This document shows positions 38,002 to 51,506 of a stretch of 64,000 bases of DNA, piece by piece. Within the stretch, counting starts at the first letter, position 1; each line of letters opens with the position of its first letter. The stretch covers positions 18,283,149 through 18,347,148 of the forward strand of contig NC_045146.1 in assembly GCF_008831285.2 (NCBI RefSeq), read 5' to 3'. The DNA comes from Nymphaea colorata. Lineage: Eukaryota > Streptophyta > Magnoliopsida > Nymphaeales > Nymphaeaceae. The position numbers and the translations under genes are program-made. The notes below the pieces were generated by a model. That model made no database searches, was not told where the DNA came from, and saw nothing but the letters and a program-made list of their open reading frames with translations.

Positions 38002-39778
38002 TGGTAAATTGATATGCTCATAATGCTAACGAGTCCATGCATTTGGGTGCGTCGTGTCTGGTTGGGGATTGCATACATGCATGTGTCAGTTGCCTTACTT
38101 TCATCAAGGTCGGCAGCAGTGTCAGAGGTCCTTAAAGTGAAGGGCTTCTAGGTCAGCATCATCGGCGTTGGTGTTGCGGTCGGAGTTGGAGTCGGGGTCT
38201 GTTGGAGACAGTCAAGGTTATCATTGATAACCTGCCTCTACTAATTCTATCGTTGCAACATGAGCTTGCAGAACGGGTTAAAGAATGGACTATGGGCTGG
38301 CCTTCTGGAAATTGACAGAGGTTGGTTGCTCTGTACTTCATTGAGCACAGATGCAGCTTCTTTTTTCGCATCCAGCCTTCATAAAGGAAGAAAGAAAAAA
38401 CTGGGTTGATGTAGCATCAGATATGCTCTCCAACTTTTGACATGCCTCAAGAAGTGCAGTGCTCCTTGATGCGATGAAAGAGGGCAATTCAGGCGCTCCT
38501 GGTCCTTAACTGGGTGAATAGGAACCCGTGTTCTGCATGGTTTTCTGCATGTTTTTAAAGTTTTGTATCAGTATTAGTAATTGCATTATTTCATACGGTC
38601 TGTCCATGTTAGTCCTGTATTTGATTCTACACGATTCTGTTCTCTCAAGTCATACTTTTGTACTAAACTTTCTGGAACCTGCTTCCAGATTGTCTGAAGT
38701 CATCATATATTTGCATCCAGTCCTGTTTTTCTCGTTCAGGATACCTGTCCCTGTATGCTGTGCAGTAATGGTCCTTTAGTTTGTTAGGGGTTGATGTTGT
38801 TGCATATGTGTGTGTGTGTGTGTGAAAAAGAGAGAGAGAGAGCATGCTTGCGCATGTGTCTTGCCTTTTTTCTTCTACACGTGGTTTGCATGCATTGCAT
38901 TGCATCTGTTTTGGGTTGCTTGGTTCGTCTCGGTGGCCTGTCTTTATTCCTCTTTCTACTTCTGGTAATCGGAGTATGTGAAGAGTTATGGCTATTGAAA
39001 ATGAGAGAAAATTGGATTCCTGGCTGGTGCCATATGCAAATGGGGCTATGTATTGATTGTAATTCTTCCAGTTTTATTAGTTTTCCATCTCTTATATTGA
39101 ATGTATTTAATCTTCCGCCTCCTGCTATATCTTGCCTCTTCATTTAAATGCTTTCCTTCGTTGAAATTTTCTTCGTCATTTCTTTGCAGTTCACTTATTT
39201 CTTGTTTCTCTTTTTGGTATCTTAGGCCTGTAAGGCCATTCAATCCTTTGGCTCGATGTCATTTTTGCCTTATTTGGATTTACGTTAGGATGGCATGCCT
39301 CAGCTTTTCGATTGGGGTTATTTCATATTTTTATAAAACTGCACATCCGTTAATCTACTTATCTGAAATCTTGTCTGAGTGGATCATGACTGTTAGGTTG
39401 TCAGTCACGATTTGACTCTGATGGGCACGACTCGTTTCGCAAGCTAAAGCCGCTGGCCAACCTTTCGCAAGAGGCTTTGATGCTGCTTTAATTTCAGGTT
39501 TTCCCTTCCACTTTCAAAAGAAAAATTATCATAATGCAGCTACCTGCCTTGGGATAATCGGCTTGTTCAGAAACATAAACTTAGCAGTCTGGTCTCAATT
39601 GATATAATAAAATCTTGTCTGTGGGTAGGCCGCATGATAGCAGAGTGCTTATATGACCTTTCTAGGCTTGGTTAGAAGAGTGCTGTAACCACGTGTAGAC
39701 GTATGTAAATATTTGATCGTGTTTCCGCTGAAGTTTTGATAGAAAAACACGGAGTTACTTTCTTCCAGGAAACTATTA

Positions 39779-40011
39779 GGGGGTCTTTGGATGGCAATCT
39801 AAAACCAGGTTTTGTCTCCCAAAACCTGGTTTTACCCTAAAACACCAATTCAAGAGTGCTTAGATGACATTAAAACTGGGTTTTAAAAAAAACCTGGTTT
39901 TCTTTAAGGGTCAAACAAAGCTTTTTGTCATCCAAACCAAGTTTACAAAACTGGGACTTGAACCAGGTTTTCACGAAACCAAGTTTTTGATGGTGTCATC
40001 CAAACGCACCC
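39779..40011. mobile_element. Tourist-like (PIF/Harbinger) MITE
   Basis: The 233-bp element begins GGGGGTCTTTGGATG and ends CATCCAAACGCACCC, whose inverse is GGGTGCGTTTGGATG. It is flanked by TTA on both sides (39776-39778, 40012-40014), the PIF/Harbinger target site. The interior has several facing copies of 'aaaccaggtttt', so the transcript could fold into a long hairpin. Confidence 0.8.
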
Positions 40012-42677
40012 TTAGCTTTTATCTAAAAGCCAAGAGAAAAGCACTTATTATCTGGACATCAATTTTCTCTTTTTTCTGATAACCGAGTCATCATGTGGTC
40101 AATGATTGCCATCCAACAACTACGAGATGAGGCTTTCAATAACCTATTTGGATTCACACTGAAACGACGTGAGGAACCTGGTTTTAGCATCAAAACAAGT
40201 TTTTAAAAACTAACTTTTGATGTTAAAACTAAATTTATAACAAGATTTTAGCATCCAAAGAGGGTAAACTATTATGAAAGTTAGGTTTTAGAGTCTGCCA
40301 TCCAATCAGGGTGCTAAGATATCTCTACCATCTGAAAGGTTGAAAAAAAAGAAAATCCTTCAACCTGCTCATTATGATCTTATTTGATGAGAGTGGAGGA
40401 AAAAGACGGCAAGTAAGGTTATAACATTTATGCAAAAAAAAAAAAAAAATTGTGTACGGGTGAAAACCCTAGATTAAATCTCAACTTAGGCTGTAACTGG
40501 AACTACTCCATGACACTGTCCTTGTAAGACAATAGTGGTTCGAGCTCGCTTAGTGTTTACCTTTGAGGAGGCAGGTTGATTAAGTAGCTTGATCCTTGAA
40601 AGGTTCCTTCCATTAAAAAAATAATAATAATAATATGAAGTGGGTCATACCACCACACTTGTTAGGGAAACAAGGGGGGCCAATATGCAGCAAATATATA
40701 AATAATAGGTGGCATGTGGGCAAGGAGACCTTGTTCAAGGAGGATGTGAACAGGTGCAAAACAGTATGAAAGATGGAGAAATGGAGCTTGTGGAAGGATG
40801 GTATCCAAGAAATTGAGATATGCAAGATGATTATCATTGAAAATTGTACAACAGACAGAACTGCCAAATAAAAATATTGAATACAATTCAGAAGAGGACA
40901 ACCAAATAGAAGATTAGAACCACCGATTAACTGTTTATGGCAGCATAAAAGGAGTAAGGTTAATTTTGCTGCTGAAAAGGAACAGTAGAGTGGCTTTATC
41001 GTTTGCTTTGAACTAAAATCATCTGTGAATGAGAAAAATAAAACTGATCTTTTATATCTTAATTTGTTTTCTTCTGAAGTAGTGACAACCTTTTGTGCCT
41101 TGAACATCAAAAATTAACTTATCTGTTATATATATATATATATATATAAACCAAATTGATAATTTGGTGGATGCGATCTTAATATTGAAACCCCAGTAAT
41201 AAGAATATTTTATAGTTTTTCAAGGTGTACAATAGATTCTTATGTACGGCTTAAAATAAGTAGTTGGGGCATTCGTTTCCCTTATAAGGTACAATCTATC
41301 ATATTATATATACATATTTATACATTGGTAACTCAACATTGCTAAACGCCTAAACCTATCCTACACGTTCGTTCAGGCACGCGGCAAGTTTCATAGAAAA
41401 TACATACCGTTGTTGAAGTACTAATAGAGTGAGTCTACTTAGTTATCTGCATAGAAAAATGAGTTTCTTAGGGACGGTTAGCACAAGTAACACATTGTTA
41501 CCTTCTGCGAGGCAGATTCATAGATCACTTTTTAAAATACCTAATGAATCTAACCAATTTTTCGATTAGGTACATGAGAGAGGAACATAATATTACCATT
41601 TCCTAATGGCCCCTTAAGGTGAAAACACAATTGGTGGGAGCAGCTGTTTGCTGATGAGAACCATTAAATGCTTTAATAATCACTCATTTGAGAGAATGTA
41701 TTATTTAAGTACTTCTAATGCTAATATTACTTGTTATAGAGGTAAAAAGTGGTGAACAACTTAAATTGATGAGGCTGATCGATGGGAAAATCATGGAATC
41801 TAATGAATTTTCATCCAATGTCGTAGGTGAATACATATTTGACCAAGACATCTGATTGGTTAGTTGTACTGGATCAGAAATTATCTTTTTTAGTCCTACC
41901 CCTCCCATTGAACAAACTAGACTTTTGTGTCTTTTAGATAATATCGGATATGTATGGAATGCCAAAGGAAGGATAGTAGGGACAAACAAAAAAGACGTCA
42001 CACAGAAAGCATCTCTCATTTTTATATATAAAAGAACATTTTACTATGTATGTTTGGAAAGCCTAAAGTGACACCAAAAACAACTCGGTGGCACATAGAA
42101 GGGATGCAAAAATGAAACAATGCATGTCTAAAAATATTAAGCTCACAGTTACATGGGTGGTGTGTTTAATCATGCATCAGCGGCTGTTATTGGATCGAGG
42201 CAGGATAAGTCAAGGATTTCACTTGTGTGTTTGAATTATGCATCAGGCAACTATGATCGGATGATAAGATGGCCGGAGGATTTCAGCTCCCTTTTTTCTC
42301 TCTTTCTTCATATATATATATATATATAAATAAGAAAGCATAGGAGAGAGAAAGAGTCCCCATATACCAGGCATTTTGCACTCCACTTTCTTTAGAAAAA
42401 AGGAAAGAAATGCCTTCACTAAACAAGTGATGCTTGCCAGGAGTTGCCGACAGAAAAACTTTTTTGCAGTGGGGGAGGCAGTTGCCGTCCCTTGATGCCT
42501 TCCAAGGCCTCCGGCGAGATCCTGGAGGGCATCATCGGCGTCGCGCAGGGGAGGCGGCCTCCCCTCACTCAAAACTAATGGTCGCTCTCCGCACCGTCAA
42601 GGAGCGACCGTAATTTTTTTTTTTTTTTTTAAAAAAAAAATTAACTTGTACCAATTACTCTAGAATATTAGTGTAAT

Positions 42678-42719
42678 GATATATATATATATATATAAAG
42701 AGAGAGAGAGAGAGAGAGA
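42678..42719. repeat. Compound microsatellite (TA)n(AG)n
   Basis: About ten TA units are followed, at the junction TATAAAGAG, by about ten AG units. The junction is the same as at 63-118. Confidence 0.92.
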
Positions 42720-44210
42720 TGGATGTCCTACTCAAGTGTCCATATTTTGCTTATTGACTTTCCAGCCAGCTTTGCTTGCTGCGGCCTGCCGTCTACTGTC
42801 TACCTATTGGTGACTAAAAATAAGTAGGCGCAGTTCACATGCATGCATACACAATCTCTTTTTTTATCTTAGAGCACTTTCCAGCCTTGCTTACTTACTC
42901 TCTCTCTCATATCGTCCATGACCAGCTTCCCACTCAGCTGAACGAACTTCAAAGCATGGTGGCGCACTGTCCCAGTCCTGCAGTGGCAGAGCCGCGTGAG
43001 TAATTTCGTTCATGCAGTTACTCGATAGCGTTTGCTATGGCGCTCACCATATTAAGAAGTATGCCTCAGTTGTTTTGCTACCGCCGATTTGTCTTTACAG
43101 AGCATTTGATCATAAGAACATTCTATCTGTGGAGCACATGTTTCAAAGTTTTTTCTGAAAAACAACCAGTCGAATAACGTTTTCTGAAGCAAGATCATTG
43201 TGTGCGCTACAATATAATGTCTTTTTTTTTTTCATCAATCTTACGGCCAGTAAGATCTTGGAGGACGATGGATGCGGAAACGACGGACAGTAAGAAGTAG
43301 CGAGGGAAAAAGAGTTCTATTCGAATAAGAAATTAAACACAATGTATAAAACTGGTGGGGCTGGCAGCAGCATGGTGAGACTTCAGTGATTAGTTCAATT
43401 CATACAGGGATTAGTACACTTGTATGTCAATGACTCACGTTTCGTGTGAGGTTAACAATCCTGAACTTCTCATTTTTTTGGTTATCTTCCGAGTTATGTG
43501 GTGGTTTGGGTGGGCGGTGAGCTGCTTTCAACTCCCGAGTACCCCACATACCTTTTGCAACTCCAGAAAATAATACCCAGGAGAGAAAGGCAGAAACTGA
43601 TGGGAGATTTTTCTCATGCATATACAAAATGAATATGCCATAAATAAGATCATGTTCATGCTAAACAAAATCCTTATATGGACATACTATCTCTACATCC
43701 CCTGCTCTTACCAACTATGCCACGCAACTTGAGGCCAATGACTTGTATATTCAAAACCTCAGCTCTCTTCTAGTGTGCCTTTGCTCAAACTCAAATTCTT
43801 TTTGGTTCTGAATTGCCCATTAAGAAACGCAAACGGCGAAATGAGAATCCATGCAATACTCAAAGCTAGTGCTTCGTGTCGTCCGTGCTTGGTGTTCGGT
43901 TTGTGGGAAATGTTCTGAACGACTTCTGAGATGATGGTACAACTCCGACCGAGTAGTTCTAATATTTTTTCTTTCAATTACGATGCAGTAACATGGGCCT
44001 CACCAACTCTTGTAAGTTCCACCTCATGCAGTGTTTCCTAACCAAGAAAAAAAAATTAAAAAAACTCAATTCCAGTATTGAGGTCCGTCTCCTGTCCAAT
44101 TGGTGAGTCAAAATGTTTCCTCAAAAGTTTGTTTCAAGTGTTCATTCAAAGCCTATATGTTTTATATATGCACACACGGCACTTGAAAAGATCTCAATAT
44201 AATGATCATA

Positions 44211-44482
44211 GGGTCCTTTGATAGTCTTGGATTTAAAATCCTTGTGAATATGATGTGACATGCTTTTCCTGATGTAATAAAAGATTTATGATAAAATCTA
44301 TGATTCATCAAACTAAGAATAGTAAGTCAAACTTTAGTTCCATATACTTAAGATCATTATTTTATTTCTTTTGCATTGAGAAACTCGTCACATGTAAGAC
44401 CGAAAAGGAGAAGAGACAATCTTGTGTCCATGGTTTTCAAATCCCCAAGATCTCAAATCTGAGACCATCAAATGCCCCCTTA
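44211..44482. mobile_element. MITE, about 270 bp, family member 2
   Basis: The left end is GGGTCCTTTGATAGTCTTGG; the inverse of the right end is GGGGGCATTTGATGGTCTCA. The interior shares 'ttcatcaaactaag' and 'cattgagaaa' with the element at 5866-6162. The flanking trinucleotides are ATA and TTA, a possible mutated TTA duplication. Confidence 0.6.
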
Positions 44483-46130
44483 TTCATTTGCTGTAAATAC
44501 GTGATTTTGTGAAGTAAATGCAGCACAATTTTCCCGGCTATATAATGTTTTCGAACATCTAGAACACATTAATGTAGTGGAGGAGTCAGAGTTTTTTTTG
44601 GAGAGACATCTTTCACAGATTTTCATAATTAAAGAGGCACTCATATGCATAACAGACAAAATATTTTAAAGATATTAATTGAAAGTAAAGAAACTTTGAG
44701 GGGCTGGTGTGAGCAATATATGTGACTTCGCCTCTGAGTTTATGTGGTTAAAAGAAAGCAATTTTGGAATCTGAGAGCAGTTAGGCCAGCTTATAAATAC
44801 AAAGATTTTAAATATATTAGTTTTGTATTTTGTAATAAAAACTACAAACGACTTGCTTGGTGAAAAACATGGCCCAGTGTGCAATCAAAGGTTTGGTTTT
44901 TCCTGTTTGCTTAGTGAGCCAGGTGGGTCGTCCAACACAGTCTGTTCCCCCCACGTGCAGCCCAACCAGCTGCAACCCACATCACCACCACCAACTACCT
45001 TCTTCCTCCGAATTGGTAAAAATCGAAACTGAAGAGGTTGACCATCTTCTGGATGCGCAAAAAAATGTCATTATTGTACAATGTAAAATAATGAATAATA
45101 AACAATCTAAAGCACATGGCATTCTTGTGTTGACAGATGAATCCAACACTAATTCACAGGCAGATTATACAACAGTCGTTCAAACTTCCGCTCCCTGTCC
45201 ATGGATTGCTTCCACGGACTGAAGGCCAAAAATCTCTGCCCTTTGGTTATAAATAACATATTTGACGGCAGAAGGTTTTGCTTTTTGGCCAAGTGACAGA
45301 GACCTGTTCAAGTTTCAAGAATTTTATTGTACTGCGGTTTTTAATTCAAGCTAATCAATGGACTTAAAATTTAAGTGTCCTTGTTATTTTATTTAGAGGT
45401 ATGGGACTTTTAAATTATGTTTCTTGTTTGCATATATAAGCAGGTGCATTGGCTCATGATTTGCTAGAGGCTGCATGTGCAGCCGCTGTTAACAAGGATT
45501 TTCCGAGAATGTGTTCTTGAATCCGCTGACACTGACCTACTCTTCCTTTATCTATTGATGACAACTAGCGGCACTAGCGTTGGTATCATTTAGTCCACTA
45601 TAACAATCTTTGTTTCTCTTTCTCTCTCTCTCAATTTTGAAAAAAGAAAAATTGTACTCTCTCTCTCGCTTTTCCAAATATTCAGATCACATGAGTGTCC
45701 AAAGGTGGACACTCTGTCCCACTATCTAAGCACTGATCTCGTCTTCCAATGTCCATGGCTGGACGGTGAGCTGCAAGAAATGCATATCGCTCATAGTTTT
45801 TCTTTTCTGATTGAAGGGGAGAACTTTGTATATAATGTAAAATAGAAGGTAATAATCGGCCTTTTTTCTATTTGCTTTCTGTGTTTGTGTGTTTTCTCTG
45901 GTTTTTTCACTTGGGTATATTCTTTTCTTCTCCCTTTCTCCTTTTCTTGTTGCTGAGATTTCAGTTACACATGATTGCAGATCTTTTCAGAAGTTTGTGA
46001 TTTAATTTGGGTACATTGCTATTGTTCTTCATTCAGGTTATTTCTTTCACTGGTGATGAGGTTACAAGTTTTGGTTTTGGTTTCCTGTAGGAGGAAGGTG
46101 TAGAAGAGTGGGAGCAGCAGAGGCTGAGAA

Positions 46131-49100
46131 ATGGAAGCAGCATCTCCATCTCCTGGTTCAGACCCTTTATCTTCTTCGCCACCACCTTCACAAGATGCTA
46201 CAGGACCAGGCGTTTTAGCTGATCCACCTTCTCCCAAGAACCAACATGCACCCCCTTCTCTTCCTGATGCATCAGCAGCAGCACCAACGCCACCTGCTCT
46301 GGTGCCACTTCAACCTTCTGGACCTCTCGCCTCCTCTTCTCCTCCACCCCTTCTTCCCTCACAGCCTCCTCCTGCTCCTCCTCTGGTTCCTTCACCTGCT
46401 TCATCTTCTGCTCCTCCTCCTTCGCCACCTCTTGTATCTCCTTCACCATCATTGTCCTCACCATCACCATTGCCACCTTCTTTGCCCCTTGTTCCACCGC
46501 CACTGCCTTCCTCTCCGCCACCACCTGAATTGACAGCTCCACCATCTAAAGCTTCACCTTTGCCACCGTCAACCCCATCGCCTTCGCATTCTCCTTCGGC
46601 ACCTGATTTGCCTGTATCTCCACCTTCACCTCCTTTACCATCACCGTCATCTATAGTTTCTTCTCCTCCACCACCACCACCATCACCACGACCACACAAG
46701 CATCCCCTGTCCCCTGCTCGTCCGAAGCTACCACCAGCACCTGCAAACTTCTCCACATTGCGGCACCCTCCGACATCGCCGGCGCCGTCTAGTGCAAAGC
46801 TACCTCCTCCTCCTCTTTCTCACCCCAAGGTTCAGTCACCTCTCTCATCTTTGAGGTCGCACCCAGCTTCGTCTTCTGCACCACCACCGTCTAGTCTCCC
46901 AAAGGCTGTGATACCGTCAAATATTTCTTCCACGAAGTCATCTAGTATCAGTTCCAACAGCGGATGGAGGTCTCCGACATCGGGTTCTAGCAGGAATTCT
47001 GCTGTGGCTAAGTTCTGTGGTGTTGTGGGAGGAGTGGCCATTTTTGGCTTGATTGCGCTTATCTTGTATAACGCCTACGCGAGGAAGAAAAGGAGAAATC
47101 GACATGGATCTGCGGATGATTACGTTGATTCTTTGCCTAGAAGCGTTTTGCAACACTCAGGTACAAGTGCTTGCAAATGAAGTGCAAGTTTCTTGTTTAT
47201 GCAGTTGCAGACTTCTTCGATTGGTCTTTTTTGTGTTTTTGCTTGCTTGCAGCCTACTCATGGCTTCCTTGCTTTATTGTAGTGAGAAAAGTAAAATATT
47301 AACCGTCACTTTCGTTTTTTCTTTCGTGAGAATAGAGAGACCATGATCAGGGTGGGAGACCTAGCCGTGCTGGTTTAACTTGCCTTAGCTACAGGCCCCT
47401 CCCTGACAGTATAAAATTTACTTTTTCTGCTTCGTTTGGAAATTGGGCAGTGGAGCATGCATTGCCATTTCCATCTTTGCTAAGGGTGGGACAATGTAAA
47501 ATTTGCTTGTACAGTATTTGGAAACTACATACACTGGGATATACACAATGGTTTCCATCTTTGACACTGGTGTCTATTGTGGACACTGGCGGGGTTTCCA
47601 CAAAAACCACCTCTTCAGGTAGGTGTTGGGAGCGCTGCTTTCAAGCCATCAGCATCCTTTCTTTGCATTTCTTTTTTCTTTGAAACATGGCCTCCAAGCA
47701 AGATTTTCTCATTGTAGATTCAACATGGAGACCACAAAATGACATTCCCCTAAGGGGCCGTTTAGCATTAGGAATGGCATGTGAGTGTTCCATAAATCTA
47801 CCTCAAAATTGGGGTATATTCATGGGATACTTGTTGAAGTGTTGGATGAAATTAGCCCAAATTTAGGGCAGATTCGTGGAACACTTTTACCTTGCTCCTA
47901 ATGCCAAACAGCCCCTAGATATCCTTAATTGATTTGCACCCTGACATCATTGAGTCCTGTCGAGGGACTTAATTATGAAGATAAAGTGCCTTAGTGGATT
48001 TGGTTTATAGAAGATGATATCCCTGTGTTGGTTTTGCAATGAGTGCAATTCCAGACAATAATATCTCTTGCTCGAGTCCCAAAGGAAACACCACACTGAT
48101 TTTTTAGTTTGTGTTGGTAGCAAATGTGTCCATTTTTTGTGGTCAATGTTCTCACAAATTATTTTAGGTTCCGCTGCAGCATTTTACAGGCACATGGATG
48201 AATTATCTGGAAGTGCTTCTTCCCACTCTAAGCATCGGAACATGCAATCACCACGATCACCTTATCCATTGAGAAATGGCTCTGGAAGTGATGGTTTTGG
48301 TACACATATAAGACAAGATTCAAACGGGATTGGTTACTCCAAATTCTTCACTTTCCAAGAATTATCAGATGCAACCAATGGGTTTTCAGCTCAAAAAATT
48401 TTGGGTCAAGGTGGATTTGGGTGTGTATACAAAGGTCGCCTACCAGATGGAAGAGAAGTTGCAGTGAAGCAACTCAAAATTGGTAGTACACAGGGAGAAC
48501 GGGAGTTCAGAGCTGAAGTAGAGACTATTAGTCGCATTCATCACCGTCATCTGGTTTCTTTGGTAGGCTACTGCATTGACTATGACCAAAGATTGCTCGT
48601 CTATGAGTATGTACCGAACAACACACTTGATTATCACCTGCATGGTAAGTTGGAAATTGTTCAGTTAGAACCTTGCTTTGCAATCACTTGATTGACTGCA
48701 TTTGTTCTCCATTCACAAGTTCTGGTTGCAGTTATATAAGTTCAATATGCATGCTGCTCTCAAGTAATAGTTTGCTTTCCATTAGTAATTTAGTATGTAC
48801 TGGGAATTTGTCTTTCGTAGGAGAAAGAAGGCCTGTAATGGACTGGAAAACAAGACTCAAGGTTGCTGCAGGTGCGGCTCGCGGAATAGCATACCTTCAT
48901 GAAGATTGTAAGTAAATTAGTTGCTGTAACTGTATTGGTTTGTCTATAATTTCATAGCATATATTTGTCCTGTCATTTTGCCTTGATTTTATGCTTTCTT
49001 ACTTCACATTGCAGGCCATCCCCGTATTATCCACAGAGACATAAAATCTTCAAACATTCTGTTGGATGGCAATTTTGAAGCCCAGGCATGTCATTCTTTA

Positions 49101-51200
49101 CTCATCTGTGTGTGTTTGTGATTTTCTTCTTTCCTCTTTTTCCTTTTATTGGTAGCACAGAACTTTTAGCCTGCTGTCAAATGATCCTATTTATGCTGTT
49201 GGTCGCTGTTCTCATGTATCAGGTTTCAGATTTTGGTCTTGCAAAGTTGACCTTGGATGCTGATTCGCATGTAACAACCCGTGTCATGGGAACCTTTGGG
49301 TAGTTCTGCGAACATAAAGCTGAAAGCCAATTTGTTTTTACTGCTACTGTTGTCTTCTACATCATGCAATTATGATATGCATGACATGGATGCAATTTAA
49401 CCACTTCTGATCTATTTTTTCCAACCTGCAGTTACTTGGCTCCTGAGTATGCATCTAGCGGCAAGTTGACTGATAAATCTGATGTCTTCTCTTTTGGGGT
49501 TGTGCTACTAGAACTTATCACAGGGCGGAAACCAGTTGATACATCTCGGCCTTTGGGAGATGAGAGTCTGGTTGAGTGGGTAATAAATCTATTTTTGCGC
49601 TTCTTTGGAATTAAGAGGAACTAACCTTCAATGAGGCAATTGTGATGCTGTCTTGAGATTTTTGGATTAGAGAGAGAGAGAGAGAGAGAGAGAGGCTTCA
49701 CTACTCTTTTCTCTGTATGTGTGTGCATGCATGTGCTTATGTATTCATATGGTTTATTTATTGCGCATTTGTATCTTTTATCTACGAACTTCCTTGTATA
49801 ACAAGGATAGAGTAAAACACTGGAATAAGATGTCAAACATTTGATAACCAAACTTTACTGGCAACTTGCAAAGACAAAACCGAGTCCTGGAGTTAATGAA
49901 GTCATTAGCATCTATAGTAAATAATAAATTATGTTACCTGACAGCATCTTCTTCTTCTATTTCCTGGTAAACCATTGATTATCTATTTATAAAATGGCTC
50001 AAAATTGTTAGGAATAGAGCCAACATCATCAAAGAAAATGGTTTTTAGTCAATGTTAGAAATGGTAATTGGCCATGGACCCCATGGTACTTGGCTACTTT
50101 TACCTTTCAGTTGTTGCAAAAAAATAAGGAAAATAACTTAAGAGCTGTGAAATACTTCATTGTTTCTTATTCCTGTCTAGAGTTGGCTTAGCTAAATCTT
50201 GAATTTAAGCATTCATCTTTTTCAACTAAGTTCTTTATCCATTTCATAACCTTTCTAATTACTTTGCACTATTCTCATCAACCAATTGCCCATGGCTCAA
50301 TAAGGCAATGGTTAACTCATATTTGGCCTGCTCATTATAATCTTATGTAAGACGAAGCACGTAAACCTGTTTTTGCATGTCAGGATTCAGGATAAGACAT
50401 GAGTATATATGTGCAAGCATGATAGCTCATTACCTTTCCAGGCCTTGTGATCACTTTCTTAACTTTGTGCAAAATTTTCTTTCCAAGTTCTTGTGAGTAA
50501 ATGTCTTCTGAGTTGGTTCTAGATATCTGTGTTTTTTGTTCGTGCTTATAGAGAGATTTTATTTTTCTACATCCTTATTGCAGAAAATGGCCATTAGGTT
50601 ATCTTTTTCTGTCTTTACTCTTTCCTTTTGGCAGGTCTTAAATTGGTCTTCCATTAAAATTTGTACTTGACAACTCAGTGAATTTAGAAAAATCTTGTGT
50701 TTAGGCTCGTCCTTTGTTGCAAGATGCACTTGAGTCGACCAATTTCCAACGGTTAGCTGATCCAAGGCTTGAGTATGTTGAGAATGAGATGTTTCGAATG
50801 GTTGAGGCAGCAGCAGCATGTATACGTCATTCTGCTGAATTGAGACCACGCATGGGACAGGTATACTAAACTCTAAAGCACTATTTATTATCCAACAGAT
50901 AGAGGGAGAAGTTACCAGTTGAAGGTAGCTGCTAAATTATGAAATTAATCTATTTAGCAGTGGATTTTAACTTCTGGTTCGTGTGTATTGACCCCTCAGG
51001 TAGCAAGAGCGCTTAGCAGTGAAATAGATGTTTCAGATTTGAACAATGGGATGAAACCGGGCCAGAGCAGAATGTTTGACAATGCAGAGATTTCAAAAGA
51101 AATAAGAATGTTTAAGAAGATGGCATTTGGTCCAGGGTCAAGTACTTCTTTTACCAGTGCAACTGACCGAGATTCTGGTCACTCTAGTGGGCATCAATGA
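46131..51200 (+). CDS. Proline-rich extensin-like receptor kinase (PERK)
   Basis: There are eight exons: 46131-47160, 48168-48644, 48821-48907, 49015-49085, 49223-49299, 49432-49579, 50705-50860 and 51000-51200. Phases agree throughout, giving 748 aa. Residues 1 to about 290 are an extracellular Pro/Ser-rich region with SPPPP-type extensin motifs and no clear signal peptide, as usual for PERKs. One membrane segment lies at about 295-317 ([16 protein letters not shown]) and is followed by a basic stop-transfer run. The kinase domain has the glycine loop GQGGFG (423-428), K444 in [15 protein letters not shown] with D540, DFGLAK with D558, and GTFGYLAPEYA. It is therefore an active-type RD Ser/Thr kinase. 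PERKs are plasma-membrane and cell-wall sensors; which member this is cannot be told. Intron 4 (49086-49222) uses a GC donor. Intron 1 holds a MITE. Confidence 0.95.
47754..47915. mobile_element. Small MITE in PERK intron 1
   Basis: The left end, GGGGCCGTTTAGCATTAGGA, and the inverse of the right end, GGGGCTGTTTGGCATTAGGA, match at 18 of 20. The flanks are TAA and TAG, consistent with a PIF/Harbinger TAA duplication with one change. It is 162 bp and has no coding capacity. Confidence 0.7.
49671..49694. repeat. Microsatellite (GA)n in PERK intron 6
   Basis: About 12 GA units occur in the 1.1-kb intron 49580-50704. No other element is recognised in that intron. Confidence 0.9.
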
Positions 51201-51506
51201 TAGATGCTGGTATGTTACTTTGAGGTTCTTCAATCAAGAACCTGTGAATCTCAATATGCAAAGCTAAGGTAAGATTACTGGTTGGAATGACTTAGAGCTT
51301 CTTTCTTTCTCTAGGTATATATATGTGTGTGTTTGTGTGTGCAGGGAATGGGTTCAACCAGTCTCATTTTGACATGGTGTTTCCAACTTTTCTCTTTCAT
51401 TCTCTCACCTACTGTTGTTGACACCCCCTTCTTCTTTTTTCCTTTTTCCTTTTGACATCCACCATCCTTCCTGATGAGGAGAAGGGACTTGAAAGTCCAG
51501 TCACAC

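Larger units (their letters stand above)
38002..46130. other. Intergenic region between importin beta-1 and PERK
   Basis: About 8 kb without a recognisable gene. It holds the importin 3' UTR, a Tourist-like MITE (39779-40011), a second diverged foldback (about 40139-40320), a compound microsatellite (42678-42719), a GC-rich patch (about 42460-42610) and a MITE (44211-44482). The PERK 5' UTR may contain an intron, with a plausible acceptor (tttcctgtag) ending at 46090. Confidence 0.7.

Noticed and set aside
40470-40640. tRNA-like B box 'gtggttcgagctc' followed by an A-rich tail, suggesting a SINE
   Set aside because: No convincing A box at the right distance and no flanking target duplication that I could find.
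40613-41110. 165-residue open frame on the minus strand
   Set aside because: Rich in Leu, Phe and Ser from T-rich DNA, with no domain and no exon structure.
46198-46756. Long open frames on the minus strand and in other frames of PERK exon 1
   Set aside because: They are the complement of Pro/Ser codon repeats, which open Gly/Glu-rich frames by composition.
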